64,000 nt of DNA from Nitrospira sp. (GTDB lineage Bacteria > Nitrospirota > Nitrospiria > Nitrospirales > Nitrospiraceae). The translations under genes and the position numbers were made by a program. A model generated the notes under the pieces. The model had not been told where the DNA came from and made no database searches. It saw nothing but the letters and a program-made list of their open reading frames with translations. Where the stretch lies: positions 1 to 64,000 of the forward strand of contig JBAOHZ010000008.1 in the NCBI GenBank assembly GCA_037045225.1. The letters run 5' to 3'. This document shows positions 53,392-62,094 of this stretch, in pieces (the stretch's first letter is position 1; the number at the start of each line of letters is the position of its first letter).

Positions 53392-53691
53392 ATGACAATG
53401 AAAACGACAAAGACCATGTTGTTGGCATTGGCACTGATGGTATTGGCGCAAACATTGATGACACCGCCAGCCCAGGCGCAAGTCCTGACAGGCGATCAGC
53501 GCCTTGCATGCGAAGCGCTGCTGTGCTTAGCGGCGGGTGCGAATGCCCCACGGGAGTGCTCTAACGCCTTGGCAAAGTATGCGGCGTTGCAGGCACAGAC
53601 GGCATTGCAAACACTCGCCTTGCGAAAAAACTTCCTGCAATTGTGTCCGAAGCGTAATGCTCTCGGAGCATGGGAAGGAGAACGACGTTGA
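53392..53691 (+). CDS. trbM: TrbM/KikA-type conjugal transfer protein
   Basis: A 99-residue secreted protein: signal LLALALMVLAQTLMTPPAQA, then CEALLCLAAGANAPRECSNAL and LRKNFLQLCPK, the Cys-rich core of the TrbM family. ATG 53392 is preceded by AAGGTGAGG. The frame open from 53083 crosses the leader region and is rejected. TrbM/KikA helps assemble or stabilise transfer machinery. It is the last recognisable plasmid gene on this side. Confidence 0.85.
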   Translation: MTMKTTKTMLLALALMVLAQTLMTPPAQAQVLTGDQRLACEALLCLAAGANAPRECSNALAKYAALQAQTALQTLALRKNFLQLCPKRNALGAWEGERR

Positions 53692-53774
53692 AGTGCTAAC
53701 GTGGTGGTGGCGGGAGAGCGTCAAATCTGAGCCATCTCTTGAAGTTCGCGTACAAGCGTTCCAGTTAATATTGT

Positions 53775-54074
53775 TTATACGTGTAAATGCCTATGAGAGC
53801 CACATTCCGATGCCAGATCGCACGATAGGAAGTCGCCCTGCTTCATAGCATCCACTCGACGCCAGCCCTTCCGGGCTAAGCACCGGTCAAGTTCCTGTTG
53901 CCCAGGCATGGGCCGATCCATTCTCGCTCCCCGAGGAGACAGACATTCATACCGGTCCCAGTGAAGCTCCTCCTGCGTTCCGCCTGGTTTGGTGTACTGA
54001 ACTTCAGGAGCGCAGCCCACGAAGCCGAGCACAGCAAGTGATACAAGAAGCTTTCTGCTATGAGCAGTAGCCAT
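53775..54074 (-). CDS. Small lipoprotein
   Basis: A 99-residue protein with a lipoprotein signal (LLVSLAVLGFVGC) and a short body (TKPGGTQEELHWDRYECLSP, QELDRCLARKGWRRV) with two further cysteines. The style matches small DUF-type lipoproteins common in Nitrospira. The last 20 residues look less conserved, so the true end may be earlier. Confidence 0.65.
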   Translation of the reverse strand: MATAHSRKLLVSLAVLGFVGCAPEVQYTKPGGTQEELHWDRYECLSPRGARMDRPMPGQQELDRCLARKGWRRVDAMKQGDFLSCDLASECGSHRHLHV

Positions 54075-54232
54075 GGGTCCTGCTACAGGATAATGGTCTT
54101 CACCGCACGATTGAGAGACTCCATTCTAGCAAGCATCCTGCATACAGGTGGGTAAAATGGCCTCTTGATTTATTTGCCAACGATAAAGCCACCAACATAC
54201 ATCAAGTTCGCAGGGAATGCCGCGAGTCTCAC

Positions 54233-54586
54233 CTACCATTCCAGTCCATAATGCTCTTGAAAGACCACCCAGGACGCTACACCCAGTAATAAGAATCCTG
54301 CAAGATGTTTGGGCTTCAGCCCTTCGCCCAGATACAGCTGGGCGAAGATGATGAACACCGTCAACGTGATCACCTCTTGAAGAACCTTGAGCTGATAGGC
54401 GGAGAGCAGCTGATATCCAATCCGATTCGCGGGCACTTGCAAGCAGTACTCAAAGAATGCCACGCCCCAACTCGCGACAATCGCAAGCCACATCGGGTTA
54501 TTCATAAACCGGAGATGGCCGTACCATGCCAGGGTCATAAATATGTTCGAGCAAACAAGAAGAAGAATGGTGAGGGCATATGTCAT
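54233..54586 (-). CDS. DUF486/DMT-family membrane protein
   Basis: A 117-residue protein with four membrane segments (LTILLLVCSNIFMTLAWYGHL, WLAIVASWGVAFFEYCLQVPANRIGY, LKVLQEVITLTVFIIFAQLYLG, LAGFLLLGVASWVVF). The FFEYCLQVPANRIGY and LQEVITLTVF segments are the DUF486 signature. These are thought to be small-molecule transporters; the substrate is unknown. Confidence 0.88.
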   Translation of the reverse strand: MTYALTILLLVCSNIFMTLAWYGHLRFMNNPMWLAIVASWGVAFFEYCLQVPANRIGYQLLSAYQLKVLQEVITLTVFIIFAQLYLGEGLKPKHLAGFLLLGVASWVVFQEHYGLEW

Positions 54587-54633
54587 CGCTGTCGTCTCCT
54601 GTGTCTGAGAAAGAGGACAAATACGCCAGTAGT

Positions 54634-55896
54634 TTATATGGCAGAGACGCTTGTCATGCCTCTGCGAACACGTTCGGTTTCCGTCGCGTCTTTCGTCTCG
54701 GGCATTGTTACATAAAAGAGACTGAAAGCGGCTAACGCCACGGCGGCGAGCGCCAGAAAGGCCGCATCATAACTCCACAAATGCACCACGTAGCCTGCCG
54801 CGACATTGCTGAGTGCGGCACCAATACTTTGCGCGGTCGCAATGGCCCCTAGGGCGAGATTGTACCGGCCGGTTCCTTTCGTGAGATCGGCGACGACCGT
54901 CACCCACAGTACTCCAAAAATCCCGGCTCCGATCCCATCCAGGAGCTGAACCAGCACGATAAAGATCGGGTCATGGCTGAACACATACAGACATCCGCGA
55001 ATGGGGAGGATGGCAAACCCGATCAAGAAAATCGGTTTCCGGCCCACGCGGTCGGCGAAAGTGCCGGCCAGGGCCGCGACCGGAATCATCACGAGTTGCG
55101 CCGCAATAATGCAGGCCGACATATACAAAGACGCGCCCGTGGCTTTGCCTTCAGAGAGGAGTTGTCCTGCTAGGGGCAGCATCGCCGCATTGGCGAAGTG
55201 AAAGAGAGTAACCGCGACCGCAAACACCACTAATTCGCGTCTGGCAAACACCGCTCGGATCCCTGAGACCGCGTCACCCCCTCTATCCGCTTCTGTGGCC
55301 TCCGCTCTGGCCAGCCGGTGATCGATATCTTCTTCCTTGATCAACAATGCGGACACGATGCTGGCCACAGCTATCGCCGCCACGAGGTAGAAGATCCACT
55401 GTCGACCGAGGAGATAGCCGGCCGAGCCGGCCAAAAGAGCCGCTCCCACATTCCCCGCATGATTAAATGCTTCGTTGCGGCCCATCCGCCTGGCGAACCG
55501 CTTAGGCCCCACCATGCCGAGGGTAATAGTAGCGATGGCGGGAGGAAAGATCGCCGCGGCTACACCGTTGAGCGCCTGGGCGGCGAGAATAAATCCAAAA
55601 GAAGGGAAGACGGTCATCGCGGTGCAACTGATGCCGACCAGGAGTGCCGCCGCGACGACCAGGAGGCGTTTATGTGTGAACCAGTCAAGCAGCGCGCCAC
55701 AGGGGGTCTGCGCGGCCACGGTGGCGACCCCCATGGCCGACATGGCGATCCCAATGCTGGCCGCATCCCAGTGATGCGTCGCCAACAGATAGATTGCGAG
55801 GTACGGGCCCACGCCGTCGCGTACATCGGCCAAGAATACATTGAGATAGTCGAGAGCCCGGAGACTCTGTGCGCTAGCCCCAATGTTGCTATTCAT
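54634..55896 (-). CDS. MFS transporter
   Basis: A 420-residue protein with about 12 membrane segments, including FLADVRDGVGPYLAIYLLATHHW at the start, the loop motif GALLDWFTHKRLL between helices 2 and 3, and a matching AGTFADRVGRKPIFLIGFA in the second half. The N terminus (LRALDYLNVFLADVRDGVGPY) matches a subgroup found next to two-component or metal genes, substrate unknown. ATG 55896 gives a short cytosolic start. It may export a drug-like compound or take up a small organic acid; not predictable. Confidence 0.88.
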   Translation of the reverse strand: MNSNIGASAQSLRALDYLNVFLADVRDGVGPYLAIYLLATHHWDAASIGIAMSAMGVATVAAQTPCGALLDWFTHKRLLVVAAALLVGISCTAMTVFPSFGFILAAQALNGVAAAIFPPAIATITLGMVGPKRFARRMGRNEAFNHAGNVGAALLAGSAGYLLGRQWIFYLVAAIAVASIVSALLIKEEDIDHRLARAEATEADRGGDAVSGIRAVFARRELVVFAVAVTLFHFANAAMLPLAGQLLSEGKATGASLYMSACIIAAQLVMIPVAALAGTFADRVGRKPIFLIGFAILPIRGCLYVFSHDPIFIVLVQLLDGIGAGIFGVLWVTVVADLTKGTGRYNLALGAIATAQSIGAALSNVAAGYVVHLWSYDAAFLALAAVALAAFSLFYVTMPETKDATETERVRRGMTSVSAI

Positions 55897-56085
55897 TCAA
55901 TCGTTCCTTTGTCTTACGGTGCTGGGTCTAGGTCAAGCTCTCTCGGAAGTTGCGCACAGGCTTACCAGTATGATCGAGTGATCCCTGACTCATCAGGTCG
56001 AAAGATTGTAGGACTCTGACCCCTCTGTCCACACGCTAGCCGTGGCGCATGCACCACGGCTAGTTCGCATCCTGTCAATTGATTC

Positions 56086-56823
56086 TCAACGCCGACCACC
56101 GGGACCCGGATCGCTCATAAGAGTCATTGGTTTGCCTGGGGCACCAATGGAGCTCGCTTCGATCACTCGCCCATACTCGTTTTCTACGCCGTATCCAACG
56201 ACACTGATTGGTTGCCCCACTTGAAGAAGGCTCCTAAGTTGATACGCGGCGTGGGGCGGAACACGAACGATGCTACGATCCTCAAGCACCGCTCCATTCA
56301 CTTCACCCCTGGGTCCATAGAGTAGAATGCGCACGATGCCGTCAGCATGCCGTTCGACCATGGACCAGTCCCTGACCGACGGTGGGAGGAGCGGCCGATC
56401 AAGTATGCCAGGCTCTCGATCCATAACGGATCGACCGGTCTGCGTATTCGTAATGACGTTCGCCCGTACGACCGGTCCCCCTCCGCTCCGATATCCCTGA
56501 ATGCTCACCGAATCCTCAGGCTTGACCGTGCCCACCAACTCAGTCGCCATGTGCGGTGGGAAATGCACCTGAGTGCCATCACTGAGAAGCAGCCCATCCA
56601 CCTCGCCATGTGGATTCATCATGTACTGGGTCACTGTGCCTTGTATGAGCGGGTTGGGCTGCCCGAATCCCGTAGATGCACCGGGAGTTGGAGCCGACGG
56701 AGCAGGCACTGGAGTCGGAAGTGGCGGTGGCGTCGGTTGTGCCTGTGCACTGGCGAACGCTAACGCCATGGTCGCAACGAGCACGGGGCCAGTGAACATG
56801 GTGTGCTGCATAATGGGTTTCAT
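56086..56823 (-). CDS. Secreted protein with two OB-like repeats
   Basis: A 245-residue exported protein: signal VLVATMALAFASAQA, a Pro-rich spacer, then two related units (IQGTVTQYMMNPHGEVDGLLLSDGTQVHFPPHMA and GIVRILLYGPRGEVNGAVLEDRSIVRVPPHAAYQL). Each ends in the same PPH motif plus a VGYxxVEN-type strand. The repeat pattern is an internal duplication. Function unknown. ATG 56823 has GAGGAGG upstream. Confidence 0.8.
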   Translation of the reverse strand: MKPIMQHTMFTGPVLVATMALAFASAQAQPTPPPLPTPVPAPSAPTPGASTGFGQPNPLIQGTVTQYMMNPHGEVDGLLLSDGTQVHFPPHMATELVGTVKPEDSVSIQGYRSGGGPVVRANVITNTQTGRSVMDREPGILDRPLLPPSVRDWSMVERHADGIVRILLYGPRGEVNGAVLEDRSIVRVPPHAAYQLRSLLQVGQPISVVGYGVENEYGRVIEASSIGAPGKPMTLMSDPGPGGRR

Positions 56824-56847
56824 GGAAAACCTCCTCTAGAATGTAGG

Positions 56848-57200
56848 TAGCTCTGGAACGCCTGATGCCTTCTCAAAAGGTCCAGTGTGAACCCTTTGTA
56901 CAGAAGGGACTGAGCAAGTCGCGGACCAAGGCAAGAGCAACGCGACCGCAGAGACATGCAATCCCTGTAAATTGGAAGAGCCACTGCCGCATGATCATGG
57001 AAACCATTGCTGCCAATAGGATTGCGACAGAATCGAGGCACTAGGCTGTACCGCAGGAATGAGGCTACGCCTAGAGACTATTTCTTGCGATAAACGAGGC
57101 AAGGAACGTGAGTTGAGCAGAATTCCCCCATCAGTGAGGAACTTCCACCCAAGGCTAGCGGGTCAGCCCGTATTGCAGGATCTTGTCGAAGAGCTGTCGG
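56848..57200. repeat. Imperfect direct repeat, copy 1 (includes the end of the response regulator gene)
   Basis: This stretch shares order and spacing with 61708-62050: TTTGTACAGAAGG, CTGAGCAAGTCGCGGACCA, GCGACYGCAGAG, AATTGGAAGAG, TGATCATG, then GAATTCCCCCATCAGTGAGG and TATTGCAGGATCTTGTCGA. The right end codes the last residues of the NtrC-like regulator; copy 2 keeps a stopped remnant of them. Confidence 0.75.
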
Positions 57201-58543
57201 CGACTGATTCCTAACAGATGCGCGGCCTTGGTACGATTCCACTTCGTTTCTTCTAGAGCTTGGTGGATCACACGTCGTTCAGTCTCAGCAAGAATCTCCT
57301 TGAGAGAGAGAGGGGCGGAGGCGCAGGTGGCTGAGGGGGTTGCGGCCAGCAATGCCGTCGCATACAAATCTTCAGGTAGGACTAATCGTCCTCGTGCAAT
57401 GATCGCTGCACGAGCCAGAACATTCTGCATCTCACGAATATTGCCTGCCCATGGATGTTCGTAAAGCAATGCGAGCGCCTCGGGCGAAATCGCGAGCTGT
57501 GGCCATCGATACTTTCGACCCAATAAACGGATTGTCTGTTCCGCCAGCAGGGGGATGTCGTCGCGACGATCCCGAAGAGGCGGCAGCAGAATGCTGACCA
57601 CGTTCAAGCGGTAGTACAGGTCTTGCCGAAATCGATTTAGTCCAACCAAGTCCGCCAAGTCACGGTTGGTGGCGGCGATCACCCGGACATCTACCACCAC
57701 GGTACGATTGCCGCCAACTCGTTCAAACTGATTGAATTGCAGCACGCGCAGCAATTTGGCCTGTAAATCGAGGTGTAACTCTCCAATCTCATCAAGAAAT
57801 AGCGTCCCGCCGTGTGCCTGCTCAAATCGGCCCATGCGCGAGCCCACCGCTCCGGTAAACGCTCCACGCTCATGACCGAACAACTCGCTCTCCAAAAGGG
57901 TGGGGCTCAGCGCTGCACAATTCACCTTGATAAGTGGACCGCCGGCTCGGCTCGAATTCCGATGGAGGGCATTCGCCACAAGCTCTTTGCCTGTGCCTGT
58001 TTCTCCCAAGATCAGTACCGGTTCCTGTGTGCAGGCAACCTTTCCGATGGTCTTAAATATCCCCATCATCGCTGGACTACGCCCGACCAGTTCCTCTTCA
58101 GCTGAGCTGGAAGTGATTCCGTCACTCTCCGCACTTAGTGCCTGGACCTGGGCGACAAGAGCGGATTGCGTCAGGGCTCGTTTCACGGCAAACAAGACTT
58201 CGTCGAGGTCGAAGGGTTTCGTAATGTAGTCATAGGCGCCGAGTTTCATGGCCTCGATCGCGGCCTGGCTCCCCCCCATTGCCGTAATGACAATTACTGG
58301 TACGTCCTCCGTGCGATCCTGATGGTCGCGTAAAATGTCGAGGCCAGATCGGCCCGGCATTTTCAGGTCGAGTAAGACTAATGCGATCCTCTCATCCTCC
58401 AGCATCGTTGCAGCCTGCAGGCCGTCGGCTGCTTCAATGACGGTATAGCCAGCGGCTTCGAGCAAGACACGGAGATTCGTCCGGATGAGGGCCTCATCAT
58501 CTGCGACCCCAATCGTTGTGCGAGGTCTTACGCCGCCGGTCAT
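57155..58543 (-). CDS. Sigma-54-dependent response regulator (NtrC family)
   Basis: A 462-residue regulator. The receiver domain (residues 1-120) has the phospho-Asp in LVLLDLKMPG, and acidic residues in VADDEALI. The AAA+ domain has Walker A GETGTGKE, ESELFGHERGAFTGA (the sigma-54 contact), and GGTLFLDEIGEL. A Fis-type HTH ends the protein (WNRTKAAHLLGISRRQLFDKIL). It activates sigma-54 promoters after phosphorylation by the kinase encoded upstream; the start overlaps the kinase stop by four bases. Target genes are unknown. Confidence 0.93.
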   Translation of the reverse strand: MTGGVRPRTTIGVADDEALIRTNLRVLLEAAGYTVIEAADGLQAATMLEDERIALVLLDLKMPGRSGLDILRDHQDRTEDVPVIVITAMGGSQAAIEAMKLGAYDYITKPFDLDEVLFAVKRALTQSALVAQVQALSAESDGITSSSAEEELVGRSPAMMGIFKTIGKVACTQEPVLILGETGTGKELVANALHRNSSRAGGPLIKVNCAALSPTLLESELFGHERGAFTGAVGSRMGRFEQAHGGTLFLDEIGELHLDLQAKLLRVLQFNQFERVGGNRTVVVDVRVIAATNRDLADLVGLNRFRQDLYYRLNVVSILLPPLRDRRDDIPLLAEQTIRLLGRKYRWPQLAISPEALALLYEHPWAGNIREMQNVLARAAIIARGRLVLPEDLYATALLAATPSATCASAPLSLKEILAETERRVIHQALEETKWNRTKAAHLLGISRRQLFDKILQYGLTR

Positions 58544-59952
58544 TGGTCACTTTCTCGCTTCGCTATTGGCAACACGATTCGAAAGGTAGCGCCTAAACGC
58601 TCTTCCGTCACCAAGTCTATCCGCCCATCATGCTGTTGAATAATTTCCCGGCATAACGCGAGGCCCAGCCCCGTTCCATGAGATCGGGTCGTAAAGAACG
58701 GTTCGAAAAGATGTTTTTGATCTTCAGCTGATACTCCGATTCCAGTATCGGATAGAGAGATTTCGACCACTCGTTCTTCTTGAAGATAACGACTGCGGCA
58801 TTTTAGACACCCACCGTCCGGCATCGCCTGTAGCGCATTGGTCGCCAAGTTGAGAAACACTTGCCTGAGCGCCTCGCCAGATCCCAAGACAGGGGGTAGT
58901 CCGGATTGCAACTGGAGGTCCAGAGCTACCTGCTGCTCGCTCGCCTGTGCCTCCAGCAATGTGAAGGTTGCCTCGAGAATCTGATTGACATCCACAGATT
59001 GCCGCTCGGCACGATCCACCCGTGAAAAATACAAAAGTCGGCTCAGAATGTTGTTCAAACGATCGACCGCCTGGATCACCGCTTCCATCGACTCATTGGT
59101 CTTGGCTGTCTCAGGCATTCGGCCCCAGAGCTGAATGGTCGAACGAATGCCAGCTAACGGGTTTCTAATCTCATGGGCAACACCGGCCAACAATTTGCCA
59201 AGTGTAGCCAATTGCTCAGAGCGACGAAGTTCATTGCGTAGTCTGTCCTGCATGATTCGTTGACGCGTGAGTGATCGTACGAGTGAAATCATGAGCAATA
59301 GTGACAATGTCATGCCAACCAGCGCCAGCGTCAAGGACACCTGATAGCGCCGGACTTCAGCATGTAATTGCTCCGGCCCTGTCAATCGAAACATGACCCA
59401 GGTCGTCGCAAGAGCGGGGCGACTGGAGCCAATCGCCTCGGTGACAACAGCCACGCGGCTCGGCCCAACATCGCGGACACTGAACAACGGCTCTGTCGAT
59501 GCTTCAGCGAGGCTTTGCCGAGCCTGGACTTGAATATACGGTGCCTCAAGCGGTGGTGGATCGTTTCGGGAAAGTCCTGGATGGGGATGGGCGTTGCCGG
59601 TCGCATACCCACTGAAGCGGTCAATCGTGCCGGCCAAATAGAATCCCCCTTCTACACCGGGAAAATCCGCCACGACACCTGTGGCAATCCCGCGCAGGGC
59701 CACACCTATTTTTTCAAATGGGTCAGCCCCGCCATGAGCGAGAGATGTGACCATAGGGTCCGCTGACTTGGCCATTCGATGACTAGCCTCGCGCAGCACA
59801 GTGCGCACGCGGAGTTCCTGCCCTGGCAATAAAGCGCTCGTAAATGCGTTCCATACTAAGACTCCGAGAGATCCAAGAAATAGCACGAGCACGAAGGCAA
59901 CTTGTATCCGCATCCCCAGGGGCCACGACAAGCGCACCGTCTCCCTCCGCAT
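58540..59952 (-). CDS. Membrane sensor histidine kinase
   Basis: A 470-residue kinase: membrane helix IQVAFVLVLFLGSLGVLVWNAF, a periplasmic sensor (about residues 40-195), second helix VSLTLALVGMTLSLLLMISLV, the H-box LLAGVAHEIRNPLAGIRSTI (phospho-His in HEIRNP), and a full HATPase part (LRQVFLNLATNALQAM, DTGIGVSAEDQKHLFEPFFTTR, GTGLGLALCREIIQ). It partners the NtrC-type regulator. ATG 59952 is chosen over TTG 59988. The signal is unknown. Confidence 0.92.
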   Translation of the reverse strand: MRRETVRLSWPLGMRIQVAFVLVLFLGSLGVLVWNAFTSALLPGQELRVRTVLREASHRMAKSADPMVTSLAHGGADPFEKIGVALRGIATGVVADFPGVEGGFYLAGTIDRFSGYATGNAHPHPGLSRNDPPPLEAPYIQVQARQSLAEASTEPLFSVRDVGPSRVAVVTEAIGSSRPALATTWVMFRLTGPEQLHAEVRRYQVSLTLALVGMTLSLLLMISLVRSLTRQRIMQDRLRNELRRSEQLATLGKLLAGVAHEIRNPLAGIRSTIQLWGRMPETAKTNESMEAVIQAVDRLNNILSRLLYFSRVDRAERQSVDVNQILEATFTLLEAQASEQQVALDLQLQSGLPPVLGSGEALRQVFLNLATNALQAMPDGGCLKCRSRYLQEERVVEISLSDTGIGVSAEDQKHLFEPFFTTRSHGTGLGLALCREIIQQHDGRIDLVTEERLGATFRIVLPIAKRESDQ

Positions 59953-60142
59953 GGCGTATAAGCGCCCAATATTTTGAGTGCAAGCCAATCAGCGTTCCAT
60001 GAATTGAACAAGGCAAGATGCATGCGACATCATCGTCCTCAGTTAAAGAAGTGCGCGGGTGGCCAGCATGCGGTGTGCCTGTGTCAGTAATGTGTCCTTG
60101 TCCTTATAGGCCTCTCGGGACTTTCTCGTTGACCGGGAGTGT

Positions 60143-60798
60143 TTACGCTTGTGTCTGTCGCGTCGGCCATCTCTGAACAAGGAACGCAATGGCGAGGCGT
60201 GTGACGATCGACAACGCTGCGCCGAGGAAAACGACAATGACTATATTGCGCTCATCAACTGAGACGCGAGCCGTGCGCGCCGCCAGGAGCACCCTCTCGG
60301 TCTCACTCATCTTCGCGACGATCCTGCGAATCGTATCCATCACCACCTTACCGTTTTCGGCGACGATCATCGATCGAGCTGCGTCGAACCCCTGAGATGT
60401 CGCAGGGCGATGGTCGCACCGAGCTCGTCAAGCTTTTTCTCTAGAGAGGCCTCAAGGGTTGCGACCTGGTCCATCTGATTCGGACTGTCCGTCACCAGTA
60501 GGCGTAACGCCACGAGTGAGCGGGGCACCGTCTGAAGGGCGGACCGATAGGGATCCAAATACGCCGGTTCCCCGGTAATGACGAATCCTCGTTGCCCAGT
60601 CTCCGCATCCTCAATCACAATAAACAGGTCATTGATGGTTGCAATGACCTGGTAGGTATGCACAACCAGCTCTCTGTTCTCGCGGAGAATGCCGTTGTAT
60701 CGATATGAGAGATAACTACCAAATAAAAGGACAACCAGGAATGGAACCATGCTGATGAAGACCACCCGTGTAATGACCCGCGGGATCCATTGAATCAT
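60143..60798 (-). pseudogene. CHASE3 sensor protein, frameshifted and short
   Basis: From ATG 60798: membrane helix VVFISMVPFLVVLLFGSYLSY, then the CHASE3 sensor (INDLFIVIEDAETGQRGFVI, TGEPAYLDPYRSALQTVP, LEKKLDELGATIALRHL). The frame breaks near 60390. The next frame continues GFDAARSMIVAENGKVVMDT, TIRRIVAKMSETERVLLAART and a second membrane helix, then stops. No kinase or cyclase output domain follows, so the gene is both shifted and cut short, unless it is a stand-alone CHASE3 protein with a sequencing error. Confidence 0.75.
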
Positions 60799-61173
60799 TG
60801 TGTTCGTATCTCCAAAAGGATCGACAATAGGAGAGAACTCCGACAGTAGAGCACAACCCGCACTCAGATGTGTAGAAAGGAACGACATCTCGGTGACGAA
60901 AGCACCGCTGCGAAGGACCTAGCAACATCCCTGCATCGTCAATCAGATGGGGTTGTATTGTTCTGGGCTAACCGCATCTTCGATAGGAGTCTTCCGAGCC
61001 AGTTCTTTGTTGGCCAATCCTCAGCACGGCAGCGGTGGAAGGGGAAGCCGCCGATGCCTCGCTTACCATTGGAGCCTATACTGCTCTCAGAATACAATCC
61101 GGCCGCCACGCCTAAGACATGAAGGCGACCAAGATAATGATCTTCATAACTATCTGGCCCATGTTACGTTCCT
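60799..61173. other. Intergenic stretch, only scraps of open frame
   Basis: About 370 bases. A 16-codon peptide on the minus strand (MGQIVMKIIILVAFMS, from about 61159) may be a relic. No repeat or RNA was recognised. Confidence 0.35.
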
Positions 61174-61620
61174 TCAGTATTTTGCGATGAGCGCAATCCC
61201 GCCAATCATGAGTACAACTCCCACTACACGCCAATGGTTGATCTCGTGCACCGGCATATGGAACCAGCCATAGTGGTCCAGCAAGAGGGACATGACCAGA
61301 GCTGTGGTCACGGTGAAACCGATAAAAGGTCCCGCTCCGATTTTTTGCACAAGCGTGAGCCCGGCATAGACCTGAACGGCTCCGACCAGGCCGCACAAGG
61401 GAGCCCACCACGGCATCCTTGCGAGGCCTTCGCTACTCGGAAGTGGGTTTGGAAACATTGCAAAAATGCATAAGAAGAAAGCAGTGATCAGCGCGAAGGA
61501 CACGGCACTTGCGAGCCACTTGTTTTCCAAAGACTGAAAGAGCTGGGCATTCATCGCAGCGCCGCAGGTCTGCAGCGCCCCTCCCACAATGATGAAAGGG
61601 TAAATCCAGAAAGAGTTCAT
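61174..61620 (-). CDS. DMT-family protein of the DUF606/YdcZ type
   Basis: A 148-residue protein with five membrane segments: IYPFIIVGGALQTCGAAMNAQL, ASAVSFALITAFFLCIFAMF, PWWAPLCGLVGAVQVYAGLTLVQKIG, PFIGFTVTTALVMSLLLDHYGW, VVGVVLMIGGIALIA. This matches the DUF606 half-transporter plan, in which pairs form the transporter. ATG 61620 has GGAGGAG upstream. Substrate unknown. Confidence 0.88.
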   Translation of the reverse strand: MNSFWIYPFIIVGGALQTCGAAMNAQLFQSLENKWLASAVSFALITAFFLCIFAMFPNPLPSSEGLARMPWWAPLCGLVGAVQVYAGLTLVQKIGAGPFIGFTVTTALVMSLLLDHYGWFHMPVHEINHWRVVGVVLMIGGIALIAKY

Positions 61621-61707
61621 TTCTCCTCCTTACACCACCTCTGTGGCGGCAATGGCGGCAAAACCTTGAGAAGACCTCAGTGCGCCACGCACCTCCGCGA
61701 GCAGTGA

Positions 61708-62050
61708 GCTCTGAAAAAACCTCATGTCTCTCAGAAGGTCCCGCTTGAGCCGTTTGTACAGAAGGACTGAGCAAGTCGCGGACCAGCAGGCACGAACCAT
61801 GCGACTGCAGAGCGATGCACTCCTTGCAAATTGGAAGAGTCACTCCGGCATGATCATGAAACCATTGACACTAATAGGAGGATCGACGCATTAGGCTTTG
61901 AGCAGGAATGAGGCTAGGCCGACAGACACTATCAGAGGATAAACGGGCCAAGGAACGTGGGTTGGGCAGAATTCCCCCATCAGTGAGGAACTTCCACCCA
62001 AAGGCTAGGGGGTAATTCCGTATTGCAGGATCTTGTCGAAGAGCTATCGC
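61708..62050. repeat. Imperfect direct repeat, copy 2 (with response regulator remnant)
   Basis: It matches 56848-57200 in order. Near 62013-62050 the minus strand reads LFDKILQYGITP after an in-frame TAG, the stopped equivalent of the regulator C terminus. The copy is therefore a fragment of a former duplication spanning the end of that gene and its downstream region. Confidence 0.75.
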
Positions 62051-62094
62051 CGGGCTCGATTGCGGCATCCTTGCCATTAGACGAAAAGATGAGC

